Assembly (NCBI RefSeq): GCF_020177575.1
Contig: NZ_JAHTBK010000001.1
Location: 3,116,001-3,180,000 of the forward strand
DNA: 64,000 nt
Source of the DNA: Hasllibacter sp. MH4015
GTDB taxonomy: Bacteria; Pseudomonadota; Alphaproteobacteria; Rhodobacterales; Rhodobacteraceae
Direction of reading: 5' to 3'
The notes beneath the pieces are model-generated. The model saw nothing but the letters and a program-made list of their open reading frames with translations. It was not told where the DNA came from and searched no databases. The position numbers and the translations under genes were made by a program. This document shows, piece by piece, positions 17,212-26,693 of the stretch (its first letter is position 1; each line of letters starts with the position of its first letter).

Positions 17212-17501
17212 TCCGTTTCCGTCCGTGCCAGAAGGGAGGCGAAGATCGCCTCGGCAAGGCCGATGCCGCCCTGCTGCGCGATCGCGCGCGCGTGTTCGTG
17301 TCGCAGCATGGAAGACATCTGCTCCTCCCCGATGCCGCCACCGAAGCTTTCTCTCGCGCCGCCAAACCCTGCATGTTGCAGCATTTCGGCGAGGAAGGCG
17401 GCTTCAAGGTCTTCGGCAACCGCGCGGAGGCGGGCGGTCTGCGACGAGGGGTTCGCCTGCACCGGCGTAAGGCCGGAGGGGGTCAGAATCGGCTCGGACA
17501 T
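17208..17501 (-). CDS. FlgJ-type rod-binding protein (N-terminal domain only)
   Basis: About 97 aa, matching the N-terminal rod-cap domain of FlgJ: A-x-D-L-E-A-A-F-L-A-E-M-L-Q, then a Gly-rich loop and E-E-Q-M-S-S-M-L, and an A-x-Q-G-G-I-G-L-A motif. The peptidoglycan-hydrolase domain of enterobacterial FlgJ is absent, as in most alphaproteobacteria. Start at 17501 (M-S-E-P) has GAGA upstream; 17516 would add five residues. It is divergent from fliK. Confidence 0.75.
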   Translation of the reverse strand: MSEPILTPSGLTPVQANPSSQTARLRAVAEDLEAAFLAEMLQHAGFGGARESFGGGIGEEQMSSMLRHEHARAIAQQGGIGLAEAIFASLLARTETE

Positions 17502-17613
17502 CAAAGTCTCTCGCATTCGAGGGATTTCGACTCACCGTGACAGGCCCGCGTAAAGAATTCGTAAGGGGCTTGCGGGTTAGAGCGGGTCGGACACCAACAA
17601 ACGGGCACCCAGA

Positions 17614-19404
17614 ATGGTTGATCTGTTCCAGAACCTCCGCGCAACGGGCGCATCTGGCCCCACTTCCCAGGGGCATGATGCGGCAGGCGTGATACCCGAC
17701 GGCTTCGCCTTTCTCACCGCATTCCAAGCGGATGGCACAGCGCAGAATTCCCTGATCCCGGCAGTCCCGGTTTCGGCGCAGGACAACGCGGACGGGAGCG
17801 CACGGGCCGACGACGTGCTGACCGTTTGGGTTTCATCCGAGCCCGTTTCGGTCGACGATCCCTTGAATATGCAGCCGCTGCCAGTGTCGGACGAGCCTCC
17901 CTTCGTCACGTCGGACCTGCCGGCCCCCACCGAACCCGGCGTCAAAGCGCCTATTCAAGCCATCGTTACGCCCATCGAGATGGTCACGACTATGGAGCCC
18001 CGTTCTATGCCGGTGCAGGAAGAGGACATCTTGCCGGTCCGCGTCCCGGTCCCGATCAGCGCGCCCGTCCAACCGACACCGCCCGCTACGTTAAACCCGG
18101 CGGCACCTCTACCGACCCTGGGCGCGCTGCCTGCACCTCAGCCTAGCCCGAATGTCACGACGGGTACGTGGCCGGGCGCTGACACGCTCGGCGCGAGCAA
18201 TCCCGTTGCACTCGCCCCAGCGCAAATTTCCGCCGCGGTCCCGGTCGATCCTGACATTCCGTCGTCGGCTCAACCGATGCCAATGCCCGGTCTGGCACCG
18301 GCCCCGAGCCTATCAAAAGCGCCTCTTGCCAGCCCCACCCAGGCCATCCTTGCCGAACCATCCCCGCAGTCGGGCGCATTTTTTGCGCGGCCCGCTCAAT
18401 TCGTAGAAGCACCCCCGCCTCTGCAGGTCCGAACGACGCCGATGCCCGCGCCGTCTGATGCCGCACCGATTCAATCCTCCGGTGCGCCGGCACCGCTGAA
18501 GTCTCCGCAATCCAAGAGCACGGCTGTGCCAGCACCCACCGCGCCAGCGCCACAACCCGTTCCACCGCCGCTGATTGAGCGAGCTGAACCCACCCCACTC
18601 ACGCAACGCGCGGAACCCGCCTCGGCCCCGCTCACGTTCCTCCCAGCACTCGCACGCCCGCCAGTTGCGACCCCCTCCGAGCCAGTGCAGACAGCGCTGC
18701 TGACACCGGACCCAGCGCCTCGTCACTCTGCCCCGGAGCAACTGCCACCCCGCATTCCGCTCGATGAACCGGTCGCCATGCCCCGGATAGTCACCCCGCC
18801 TGCGCCTGCGACGGGCCCATCGGGAATCGTGACATCAGCACCGGTCCTGACACCAGCGCCGATCTTGACCGCGTATTCGCGCTCGGTTCTGCCCGTGGAC
18901 GGAACGCCTTCGCTCGACCCGTTCGGCCTCCTCCAACCCCAAGTCACGCACACATTCTCCGCCACGCCGGTCGCGCCCATCATACCCCATGCGCCCCCGT
19001 CCTCCGCAACGGCCATTGCGCACCAGATCGCGGCGGCTATGGCGGATCTTGGTCCCGAGACGGGGCCGATGGAACTGGCCCTCGACCCGCCGGAACTTGG
19101 CCGCCTGCGCCTTCAAATCACCGAGGTGGCGGGAGTGCTCACCCTTTCCATCCATGCCGACCGCCCCGAAACCGTCGACCTGATGCGCCGACATCTGGAC
19201 CTTCTGGCGCAGGAATTCGCGCGGTCGGGCCTTGATGCTCCGTCCGTGCGCATCGCCCAAGACGACGGCGGCGGCGGCAACTCCGCCCGACACGGCGCGC
19301 CCCGCGGTGGCGATGACGCGGATACGAACGAAACCGCTGCCCCGCAGCCCGAACGAACCGTCCTTCGCGTCACCGCGGACGGTGGCCTCGACATCCGAGT
19401 GTAG
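17614..19404 (+). CDS. fliK: Flagellar hook-length control protein FliK
   Basis: Secreted ruler that sets hook length and triggers FlhB switching. The 596-aa product has a very long Pro/Ala/Thr-rich, low-complexity region (about 90-460) and a compact C-terminal Flg_hook domain, recognised by M-E-L-A-L-D-P-P-E-L-G-R-L, L-T-L-S-I-H-A-D-R-P and a Leu-rich helix. The extreme C-terminus is hydrophilic. It is followed 8 bases later by flgD. No signal peptide, as expected for a type III substrate. Confidence 0.92.
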   Translation: MVDLFQNLRATGASGPTSQGHDAAGVIPDGFAFLTAFQADGTAQNSLIPAVPVSAQDNADGSARADDVLTVWVSSEPVSVDDPLNMQPLPVSDEPPFVTSDLPAPTEPGVKAPIQAIVTPIEMVTTMEPRSMPVQEEDILPVRVPVPISAPVQPTPPATLNPAAPLPTLGALPAPQPSPNVTTGTWPGADTLGASNPVALAPAQISAAVPVDPDIPSSAQPMPMPGLAPAPSLSKAPLASPTQAILAEPSPQSGAFFARPAQFVEAPPPLQVRTTPMPAPSDAAPIQSSGAPAPLKSPQSKSTAVPAPTAPAPQPVPPPLIERAEPTPLTQRAEPASAPLTFLPALARPPVATPSEPVQTALLTPDPAPRHSAPEQLPPRIPLDEPVAMPRIVTPPAPATGPSGIVTSAPVLTPAPILTAYSRSVLPVDGTPSLDPFGLLQPQVTHTFSATPVAPIIPHAPPSSATAIAHQIAAAMADLGPETGPMELALDPPELGRLRLQITEVAGVLTLSIHADRPETVDLMRRHLDLLAQEFARSGLDAPSVRIAQDDGGGGNSARHGAPRGGDDADTNETAAPQPERTVLRVTADGGLDIRV

Positions 19405-19412
19405 GAGACCCC

Positions 19413-20075
19413 ATGGACGTCCTTCCCATTTCCCAGACCACCTCATCGGCCAACGGCGCCACCGCATCGGACGCGGCCTCCATCACGTCCGATTTCGAGT
19501 TGTTTCTTCGCCTTCTGACCACGCAGATGCAGAACCAGGATCCGCTCAACCCAACCGACAGTACCGAATACACCGCCCAGCTCGCCACGTTTTCCGGCGT
19601 CGAACAGCAGGTGCTGACCAATGACCTCCTGCGCGACTTGCAGGCCGGGTTCACCGCCATGAACATGGGGCAGTTATCCGGCTGGATCGGGTTGGAGGCG
19701 CGGGCCGAAATGCCGGTCAACTTTACCGGACAGGAGGTTGAGGTTCAGGTCGCCCCCGCCCCTCTTGCCGACCGAATGGAACTGATCGTGCGCGACCAGA
19801 ACGGAGAGATGGTGGCCCGCACCCCGATCCCGTTATCCGATGAGCCCTACCAATGGCAGGGCCTCGACGAAAACGGGCAACCCTTGGCCGACGGCACCTA
19901 CTTCCTCTCCGCCCAAAGCTGGTCGGGAGAGACGATGCTGGAAGAACGCGCCGCCTTCGTTCACGCCACGATCCAAGAGGCGCAGACCGTGAACGGTGAG
20001 GTCTGGCTTACGATGGACAACGGCATCTCGATCCCCGCCGATGGCGTGCAGGCGCTGCGCCGTGGCGACGGCTAG
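19413..20075 (+). CDS. flgD: Flagellar hook-capping protein FlgD
   Basis: Scaffold needed for hook assembly, 220 aa. The N-terminal FlgD motif F-L-R-L-L-T-T-Q-M-Q-N-Q-D-P-L-N-P is present, followed by F-S-G-V-E-Q-Q. The C-terminal part has the FLG-type beta domain (W-Q-G-L-D-E-N-G-Q-P-L-A-D-G-T-Y). Its stop codon overlaps the ubiB stop codon on the opposite strand through a shared CTAG. Confidence 0.95.
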   Translation: MDVLPISQTTSSANGATASDAASITSDFELFLRLLTTQMQNQDPLNPTDSTEYTAQLATFSGVEQQVLTNDLLRDLQAGFTAMNMGQLSGWIGLEARAEMPVNFTGQEVEVQVAPAPLADRMELIVRDQNGEMVARTPIPLSDEPYQWQGLDENGQPLADGTYFLSAQSWSGETMLEERAAFVHATIQEAQTVNGEVWLTMDNGISIPADGVQALRRGDG

Positions 20076-21601
20076 ATCAGGCTGAGGATCGCGGCCAACG
20101 CGGCTCCGACAACCACGCCCCCCAGCCCGAGGGCCAGCCGTTCGGGCCAGACGGGACGCCGGTCCTGCCGGGGCGGGTGAGCCTGGGCGATCAGCGCCGC
20201 CTCGGCCAGTTGCGGCAGGCGTGGACCGAAGCGCGACAGAACCATCGCCGTACGGAAGAGGTCCCGTGCCACCGCCTGCGGTCCGATATTGCGGGCGATG
20301 TATTCTTCCACCACCGGGCGCGCAGCGGTCCAGATGTTCATGTCCTCGTCCAGCGACCTGGCCACCCCCTCGACCACGACCATGGTGCGCTGCAACAGGA
20401 TTAGCTCCGTGCGCGTCTCCATCCCGAAGCGTTCCGTTACCTCGAACAGATAGGCCAGAAGGCGACCCATGGAGATACCGCTGGCATCCATCCCGAAAAT
20501 CGGCTCCCCCACGGATCTGAGCGCTTGGGCAAACTCCGCCACATCGCGATCCTGGGGCACGTAGCCGGCCTCGAAATGCACCTCAGCGACGCGGCGGTAA
20601 TCCTTGCGGATGAACCCCATCAGGATCTCCGCATAGACGCGCCGCGTATATTCATCCAACCGTCCCATGATCCCGAAATCCAGCGCCACGACATCGCCAT
20701 TGGGCGCGACCTTCAGGTTGCCCTGGTGCATGTCGGCATGGAAAAATCCGTCGCGCAGCGCGTGGCGCAGGAACATCTGCAACACCGTCTGCGCAAGGGC
20801 CTTGCGGTCGTACCCGCCTACATCAATGGCCGCGAGATTGCTGAACGGCACCCCTTCGGCCCAGCCCAGCACCATCATCCGGCGCGAGCTGAGGCCCCAT
20901 TCCACCGCCGGCACGACAAAGCCCTCATCGTCCTTGGTATTGGCCGCGAATTCACCCGCCGCCGAGGCCTCGATGCGCAAATCCAGCTCCTGCGTCACGA
21001 CCCCTTCGAAATGGGTGATGACGTCGCGCGGTCGCAACCGGCGGGAGGACGGAGATAACGTCTCGATCAGCGTCGCCATGAGGTGAAAGGCGTCCACATC
21101 CTTGCGAAACGCCCGCTCAATGCCCGGACGAAGGATCTTCACCGCCACGTCGCGTCCGCCCTCGACCAACGTCGCGCGGTGCACCTGCGCGATGGAGGCG
21201 GCAGCAACGGGATCGGAGAACGCGCTGAAAATCTCATCGACGGGGCGGCCCATTTCCTCGGCCACGACGCGGCGTGCATCCGAGGTATCGAAGGGCGGCA
21301 GCTTGTCCTGCAGCACCTGCAATTCCGCTGCCATCTCCGGTCCGACCACATCCGCGCGGGTCGAAAGGATCTGCCCAAACTTGATGTAGGCCGGGCCAAG
21401 GGCCGTCAGGGCGCGGACCACGGGCGGCATGGTCGGATCACCTTTCAGGCCCAACCACTTGAACGGCCAGCCCAGCACACGGGCCGCCACCCGGATCGGG
21501 CGCGGCGCGTCCACGGCTTCCAGCACGGCACCCATGGCGCCCGTCCTCTCGAACGTCGCGCCGGTGCGCACCAGCCGCCAGATATTGTGGGGACCGCGCA
21601 C
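20072..21601 (-). CDS. ubiB: Ubiquinone biosynthesis kinase-like protein UbiB
   Basis: ABC1/ADCK-family atypical kinase required for ubiquinone synthesis, 509 aa. The family K-F-G-Q motif is at about residues 73-76 and an ADCK-type A-S-I-A-Q-V-H motif follows. The H-A-D-M-H-Q-G-N-L and D-F-G-I-M-G-R catalytic segments are present, and a hydrophobic membrane helix closes the C-terminus. It follows ubiE with no gap, so the pair is an operon. Confidence 0.96.
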   Translation of the reverse strand: MRGPHNIWRLVRTGATFERTGAMGAVLEAVDAPRPIRVAARVLGWPFKWLGLKGDPTMPPVVRALTALGPAYIKFGQILSTRADVVGPEMAAELQVLQDKLPPFDTSDARRVVAEEMGRPVDEIFSAFSDPVAAASIAQVHRATLVEGGRDVAVKILRPGIERAFRKDVDAFHLMATLIETLSPSSRRLRPRDVITHFEGVVTQELDLRIEASAAGEFAANTKDDEGFVVPAVEWGLSSRRMMVLGWAEGVPFSNLAAIDVGGYDRKALAQTVLQMFLRHALRDGFFHADMHQGNLKVAPNGDVVALDFGIMGRLDEYTRRVYAEILMGFIRKDYRRVAEVHFEAGYVPQDRDVAEFAQALRSVGEPIFGMDASGISMGRLLAYLFEVTERFGMETRTELILLQRTMVVVEGVARSLDEDMNIWTAARPVVEEYIARNIGPQAVARDLFRTAMVLSRFGPRLPQLAEAALIAQAHPPRQDRRPVWPERLALGLGGVVVGAALAAILSLI

Positions 21602-22348
21602 CTAGAGCTTCCAGCCTGAATGCAGCGCGGCGATGCCCATCGACAGGTTGCGATATTTCACCTGCTCGAACCCCGCATCGCGGATCATGCCCGCGAAGGT
21701 CTCCTGATCCGGGAATTTGCGGATCGACTCGACCAGGTATTGATACGAGTCGCGATCTCCCGCGATCACCTGCCCCATGCGCGGGATCACGTTGAAGGAA
21801 TAGAGGTCATAGAGTTTTTGCATTCCGTCATTGGGCAATTGCGAGAACTCCAGAACCATCAACCGGCCGCCGGGCTTCAAGACCCGGAAGGCTTCCGCGA
21901 GGGCCTCGTCGATGCGCACCACGTTCCGGATGCCGAAACTGATCGTGTAGACGTCGAAGCTGTTATCGGCAAAGGGCAGCGCCATCGCGTCGCCGCACAC
22001 CCACGAAAGCTTGTCGGCCATCGCCTCGGCCTCGGCGCGCTTTTCGCCCTCGTCCAGCATGCTCTGGGTCATGTCGAAGACGGTCGCATGGGCACCGGGT
22101 GCGCGTTTCAGGAACCGAAAGGCGATATCCCCCGTGCCGCCCGCCACATCCAGAAGCCGCTGACCGTCGCGCGGCGCCAGCCAATCCATCATCGCATCCT
22201 TCCAGATGCGGTGGATGCCCACGCTCATCACGTCGTTCATCACGTCGTATTTGGACGCCACATTCGTGAACACCCCGTGGACCATCCCCGCCTTCTGATC
22301 CTCGGCCACATCCTGAAAGCCGAAGTGAGTCGTACGATCGTCCGCCAT
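21602..22348 (-). CDS. ubiE: Ubiquinone/menaquinone C-methyltransferase UbiE
   Basis: SAM-dependent C-methylation of the quinone ring, 248 aa. The SAM motif [14 protein letters not shown] and the UbiE signature near the N-terminus (Y-D-x-M-N-D-V-M-S-x-G-x-H-R-x-W-K) are clear. The frame is open far upstream, but ATG 22348 (M-A-D-D-R-T) begins the conserved domain and lies in the short divergent gap with mutM. It is the first gene of ubiE-ubiB. Confidence 0.97.
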   Translation of the reverse strand: MADDRTTHFGFQDVAEDQKAGMVHGVFTNVASKYDVMNDVMSVGIHRIWKDAMMDWLAPRDGQRLLDVAGGTGDIAFRFLKRAPGAHATVFDMTQSMLDEGEKRAEAEAMADKLSWVCGDAMALPFADNSFDVYTISFGIRNVVRIDEALAEAFRVLKPGGRLMVLEFSQLPNDGMQKLYDLYSFNVIPRMGQVIAGDRDSYQYLVESIRKFPDQETFAGMIRDAGFEQVKYRNLSMGIAALHSGWKL

Positions 22349-22438
22349 GGGCCTTGTCCTTTTGTATTCCCGCCCCTTCTTATAGGGGCCTGCCGGGGCG
22401 CTGCAACGCACCCCGATGACACATGAGGAAAGCCTGAT

Positions 22439-23290
22439 TTGCCCGAACTTCCAGAGGTTGAGACAGTGCGTCGCGGGCTGCTGCCTGCGCTGGAGGGCGC
22501 TCGGATCACCACGGCGTCCGTGAACCGCCCCGATCTGCGCTGGCCGTTCCCCGACCGGATGGCCGACCGCCTGACCGGCGCACGCGTCACCGCGCTGCGC
22601 CGGCGGTCGAAATACATCCTCGCCGACCTCGATACCGGAGAGACGCTGTTGATCCATCTGGGCATGTCCGGGCGAATGACCGTGTCGGGCGATCCGTTGG
22701 GCCGGTTCCACCACACCCACCCCACGCCCGCGAAACACGACCATGTGGTGTTCGACACCGATACGGGCGCGCGGATCACGTTCAACGATGCCCGCCGGTT
22801 CGGTGCGATGGACCTTCTTGATACCGACACCCAGGACGAGCATTGGCTTTTGCGCGACCTGGGGCCGGAGCCGCTTGGCAATTCCTTCAACGAAGCCCAC
22901 CTTATCGCGGCCTTCGCGGGCAAGCGCAGCCCCGTGAAATCCGCGCTTCTGGACCAGCGCATCGTGGCCGGCCTCGGCAATATCTACGTGTGCGAGGCGC
23001 TTTACCGCGCCGGAATTTCTCCTTTGCGCCACGCCGCGCGCATCGCACCGGGTCGAGTCGCGCGCCTGGTGCCGATCATCCGCGATGTATTGGCGGAAGC
23101 TATCGAAGCGGGGGGATCTTCCTTACGTGACCATCGGCAGGCGGACGGGGAACTGGGATATTTTCAACACACCTTTCTCGTGTATGGCCGCGAGGGTCAG
23201 CCCTGCCAAACCCCGGCCTGCGCTGAGAAAATTCGCCGCAAGGTACAGTCAGGGCGGTCCAGCTTCTACTGCGCGGCCTGCCAAAGGTAG
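22439..23290 (+). CDS. mutM: Formamidopyrimidine-DNA glycosylase
   Basis: Base-excision repair enzyme removing 8-oxoguanine, 283 aa. The start is TTG, fixed by the invariant P-E-L-P-E at residues 2-6 (catalytic Pro2 and Glu3) and by GAGGAAA upstream. Lys in G-R-R-S-K-Y-I-L and the C-terminal zinc finger (C-x4-C ... C-x2-C, with R-S-S-F-Y-C-A-A-C) complete the active protein. It is divergent from ubiE. Confidence 0.97.
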   Translation: MPELPEVETVRRGLLPALEGARITTASVNRPDLRWPFPDRMADRLTGARVTALRRRSKYILADLDTGETLLIHLGMSGRMTVSGDPLGRFHHTHPTPAKHDHVVFDTDTGARITFNDARRFGAMDLLDTDTQDEHWLLRDLGPEPLGNSFNEAHLIAAFAGKRSPVKSALLDQRIVAGLGNIYVCEALYRAGISPLRHAARIAPGRVARLVPIIRDVLAEAIEAGGSSLRDHRQADGELGYFQHTFLVYGREGQPCQTPACAEKIRRKVQSGRSSFYCAACQR

Positions 23291-23353
23291 TTGAAACCCC
23301 TGCCACCGGTGCTAAGCCTCAGGGCTCGTTTCAACAGCCGATGAGCGCATTCC

Positions 23354-24130
23354 ATGGCCTACGAGACCCTGATCGTCGACGTCGAAGATCATATCTGCCT
23401 GATCAAATTGAATCGCCCCGATGCGCTCAACGCGCTCAACACGCAGCTTCTGGGCGAATTGGGCAAGGCGCTTGCCGCGGCCGAGGGCAATGACAAGGTC
23501 CGCTGCATCGTCATAACAGGCACCGACAAGGCATTCGCCGCCGGGGCCGACATCACCGAAATGGCCGAAAAGACTTTTGCCGACGTGGTATTCGAGGATC
23601 TCTTCGCCGAAGCCGCCGACAGCATCGCGCGCATCCGCAAGCCGATTATCGCCGCCGTGGCGGGCTATGCCCTGGGCGGCGGGTGCGAATTGGCGATGGC
23701 GTGTGATTTCATCATCGCCGCCGACAATGCCAAGTTCGGCCAGCCCGAGATCAACCTCGGTGTCATCGCCGGCATGGGCGGCACCCAGCGCCTGACCAAG
23801 CTGGTGGGCAAGTCAAAGGCAATGGACATGCATCTGACGGGGCGTTTCATGCCAGCCGAGGAGGCCGAGCGCGCGGGCCTTGTCAGCCGCATGGTCCCCG
23901 CCAAGAAGCTGATGGAGGAGGCGATGGCCGCCGCCGCGAAGATCGCCGAGAAATCCGCGATCTCCACCATGGCCGCAAAGGAAGCCGTGAACCGGGCGGA
24001 GGAGGTGAGCCTTTCCGAGGGACTCCTGTTCGAACGGCGCCTGTTCCATTCGATGTTCGCGACCGAGGATCAGTCCGAAGGCATGGCCGCCTTCATCGAA
24101 AAGCGCGAGCCGCAGTTCCGCGATAAGTAA
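23354..24130 (+). CDS. Enoyl-CoA hydratase
   Basis: Crotonase-family enzyme hydrating trans-2-enoyl-CoA in fatty-acid or amino-acid breakdown, 258 aa. Oxyanion-hole and catalytic motifs are present: [17 protein letters not shown] (first catalytic Glu) and [13 protein letters not shown] (second catalytic Glu). The position between mutM and rpsT is common in Rhodobacteraceae. Exact physiological substrate cannot be read from sequence. A CGAAGGG/CCCTTCG hairpin without a T-run follows the stop. Confidence 0.93.
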   Translation: MAYETLIVDVEDHICLIKLNRPDALNALNTQLLGELGKALAAAEGNDKVRCIVITGTDKAFAAGADITEMAEKTFADVVFEDLFAEAADSIARIRKPIIAAVAGYALGGGCELAMACDFIIAADNAKFGQPEINLGVIAGMGGTQRLTKLVGKSKAMDMHLTGRFMPAEEAERAGLVSRMVPAKKLMEEAMAAAAKIAEKSAISTMAAKEAVNRAEEVSLSEGLLFERRLFHSMFATEDQSEGMAAFIEKREPQFRDK

Positions 24131-24309
24131 GGCCGCGACGAAGGGGGCTTCCCTTCGCGGGCCAAATCCCCTATCAGCCGCGCCAGACATGCGTGTGAGG
24201 CCCGCCTTTTGGCCAGATTCGCCCGGTAGTGAACCCGGGGTCGGGACCACCCGCGTTGCACCTATTTCAATATGCCCGGGACTATCGGGCCGACGAAGGA
24301 TCAGACACG

Positions 24310-24576
24310 ATGGCAAATTCGCCCCAAGCCAAGAAACGCGCCCGCCAGAACGAGCGCCGCTTCCAGATCAACAAAGCCCGCCGTTCGCGCATCCGCACCC
24401 ACCTGCGCCGCGTGGAAGAGGCGATCGCCTCGGGCGATCAAGCCGCCGCCGCCGAAGCGTTGAAGAATGTCCAGCCCGAGTTGATGCGCGGCGTCACCAA
24501 GGGGGTGATGCACAAAAACACCGCATCGCGGAAAATGTCGCGTCTTGCGTCCCGCGTGAAGGCGATGGGCGCCTGA
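24310..24576 (+). CDS. rpsT: 30S ribosomal protein S20
   Basis: Ribosomal protein S20, 88 aa, highly basic and helical, with the N-terminal [13 protein letters not shown] and the R-x-R-I-R-T-H-L motif. The ATG at 24310 gives the family's usual length; an open frame extends upstream without a good start. An intrinsic terminator follows. Confidence 0.97.
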   Translation: MANSPQAKKRARQNERRFQINKARRSRIRTHLRRVEEAIASGDQAAAAEALKNVQPELMRGVTKGVMHKNTASRKMSRLASRVKAMGA

Positions 24577-24603
24577 GCCGCCGCATCTCCGACCACGACA
24601 AAG

Positions 24604-24630
24604 GCGTCCCTTCCCGGGGCGCTTTTTTTT
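24604..24630 (+). terminator. Intrinsic terminator after rpsT
   Basis: Stem GCGTCCC / GGGGCGC (one T-G wobble) with a 5-base loop, followed by eight T residues. It lies 28 bases after the rpsT stop. Confidence 0.9.
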
Positions 24631-25110
24631 GCGCGAGAGAAAATCGCAATGCGCTCAAGGCTCTAAATTGAGCCGCGAGATTCGATTGCCGGAGGTGGCC
24701 CGAGTCAAGCAAGAAGAGGTGTTGCGACGGGCGCGAGACTCCCGATACCTTCCCTCCAGCGAGTCAGACGCCTTGGGGGGCGGATGCGGGGTACGAACCC
24801 TGGTTCGATGCTGAAATTGCGCGGTGCCACGACACGTGGCGCATGACGTATCCGGCGGAATTGCCGTGGCACTTGGACAGGTGGGATTGGGACGGGCCGT
24901 GGCCATGTTGGCCGCGCGGCGTTCCTTTTTGTAGCCCGAATCTTCCCTTAGACCCACGAAGCGCGACACGACCAGACCCACGCCGGATCAACCGGCGGGT
25001 AACAGTTGTGTTGTTTGTTGTGGGTGGTGATTGGCGCGCGGTGGCAGAATTTTGGTGTATAACCGGTCCGTAAGCACAGGGCCGGGCAAGAAAAGGGACG
25101 GATAGAGGGA
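24631..25110. other. Long intergenic region before dnaA
   Basis: No convincing gene is seen in these 480 bases. It contains a GCTCAA/TTGAGC inverted repeat (24653-24673), GCCAC-GACAC-GTGGC near 24830, a CGCCGG-ATCAA-CCGGCG hairpin (24981-24997), and a GT-rich stretch (about 25007-25031). A TATAAC about 50 bases before dnaA could be a -10 element. I found no good DnaA box (TTATCCACA-like), so this is probably the dnaA control region, not oriC. Confidence 0.5.
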
Positions 25111-26574
25111 ATGAACGACGACACATGGGGCCAAGTCCGCGAAGAACTGTTGCAAGCCGTCGGGCGCAACAATTTCAAAGCCTGGATCGAACCGATCGGC
25201 TTTGATCGGGTGGAGGACCGAACGGCGCATTTTCACGTGCCCACCGGCTTCATCGGATCCTGGGTGTCGAATAATTTCGGGGACCTGATCCTGCGCCATC
25301 TGTCGTCCCGCGGCGTCAGCGCCGACCGTGTCCAGTTTACCGTCGGCCCGCGCCGCGCCGCCCCCGCCGCTGCACCGCAGCCGGCCCTGGAAATGGCGGA
25401 AGCCGCTCCGGCGCGCCACCACGCGGAACCCGCTCCCCGGCCGCAACCCGCCCCGGCCGCCGCCGCCGGCGGCGCCGTCCCGCCGTCGCAACCGCCCGCA
25501 GCGTCCGTCGCCCCGCACCGCACCGTGGCGGAGCTTCACGGCACCAAGCTGAACCCGCTGTTCACCTTTTCCAATTTCGTCGTCGGCAAACCGAACGAGC
25601 TGGCCCATGCCGCCGCCCGCCGCGTGGCCGAAACCCTCGACGTGACCTTCAATCCGCTGTTCCTCTACGGCGGCGTCGGCCTCGGTAAGACACACCTGAT
25701 GCACGCCATTGCCTGGGACCTTCAGGACCGCTTCCCCGATGCGAAGATCCTCTACCTGTCGGCGGAGCAGTTCATGCACCGCTTCGTCCGGGCGCTCCGT
25801 GAACAGGACACGTTCAACTTCAAGGAAACCTTCCGCTCGGTCGATATCCTGATGGTCGATGACGTGCAGTTCATCGCGGGCAAATCCTCCACCCAGCAGG
25901 AATTCTTCCACACCTTCAACGCGCTGGTGGAGATGGGCAAACAGATCGTCATCTCCGGCGACCGCGCGCCCGTCGATATGGAGGAGCTTGATGGCCGCAT
26001 CGCCTCGCGCCTGCAAAGCGGACTGGTGGTGGACATTCACCCCACCGATTACGAATTGCGGATCAGCGTGCTGGAGCACAAGGCCGAGCTTCTTCGCCAG
26101 AAATACCCGCATGTGAAATTCGCCGACGGGGTGCTGGAATTCCTCGCCCGCAAAATCGCCTCCAACGTCCGCGAACTGGAGGGTGCCCTCAACCGCCTCT
26201 ACGCCACCGGCGATCTGGTGCGCCGCGAAGTGACGGAGGATTTCGCCCGCGACAACCTCGCCGATATCCTGCGCGCCTCCGACCGCAAGGTCACGATGGA
26301 CGAGATCATCAAGAAAACCTGCGAATATTATAAGCTCCGCCAGGTCGACATGATAAGCCAGAACCGCCAGCGCGCCATCGCGCGGCCCCGGCAGATGGCG
26401 ATGTATCTCTGCAAGCGACTGACGCAACGCTCCCTGCCCGAGATCGGGAAGAAATTCGGCGGACGCGACCACACCACGATCCTCTACGGTGTGCGCAAGA
26501 TCGAAGAGCTGATGCAGATCGACAGCCAGATCGCCGAAGACGCGGAATTGCTGCGGCGGATGCTGGAAGCCTGA
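25111..26574 (+). CDS. dnaA: Chromosomal replication initiator DnaA
   Basis: Replication initiator ATPase, 487 aa. Domain I spans about 1-75 (starts M-N-D-D-T-W). A Pro/Ala-rich linker (about 82-140) is long and low-complexity. Domain III is AAA+ with Walker A G-V-G-L-G-K-T-H at about 190 and Walker B I-L-M-V-D-D-V-Q-F. Domain IV carries the DnaA-box-binding signature G-G-R-D-H-T-T-I-L-Y-G-V-R-K near the C-terminus. It precedes dnaN. Confidence 0.98.
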   Translation: MNDDTWGQVREELLQAVGRNNFKAWIEPIGFDRVEDRTAHFHVPTGFIGSWVSNNFGDLILRHLSSRGVSADRVQFTVGPRRAAPAAAPQPALEMAEAAPARHHAEPAPRPQPAPAAAAGGAVPPSQPPAASVAPHRTVAELHGTKLNPLFTFSNFVVGKPNELAHAAARRVAETLDVTFNPLFLYGGVGLGKTHLMHAIAWDLQDRFPDAKILYLSAEQFMHRFVRALREQDTFNFKETFRSVDILMVDDVQFIAGKSSTQQEFFHTFNALVEMGKQIVISGDRAPVDMEELDGRIASRLQSGLVVDIHPTDYELRISVLEHKAELLRQKYPHVKFADGVLEFLARKIASNVRELEGALNRLYATGDLVRREVTEDFARDNLADILRASDRKVTMDEIIKKTCEYYKLRQVDMISQNRQRAIARPRQMAMYLCKRLTQRSLPEIGKKFGGRDHTTILYGVRKIEELMQIDSQIAEDAELLRRMLEA

Positions 26575-26693
26575 TTACCGGGTCCGGGGGGTTGACCACG
26601 CAACACCCCGCGCCCAAACCTTCATAAAACACCTTGTGATTGGCTGGGGTCCGGGACATTCTCGCGGCCCCGCCATCTGTCGGAGCCTGGGAC

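Noticed and set aside
24675-24815. tRNA-like GGTTCGAT and GGAGGTGGCCCGAG pieces before dnaA
   Set aside because: The T-arm does not pair and no acceptor stem or anticodon loop can be drawn on either strand.
24577-25110. oriC next to dnaA
   Set aside because: No cluster of DnaA boxes or AT-rich unwinding region is visible.
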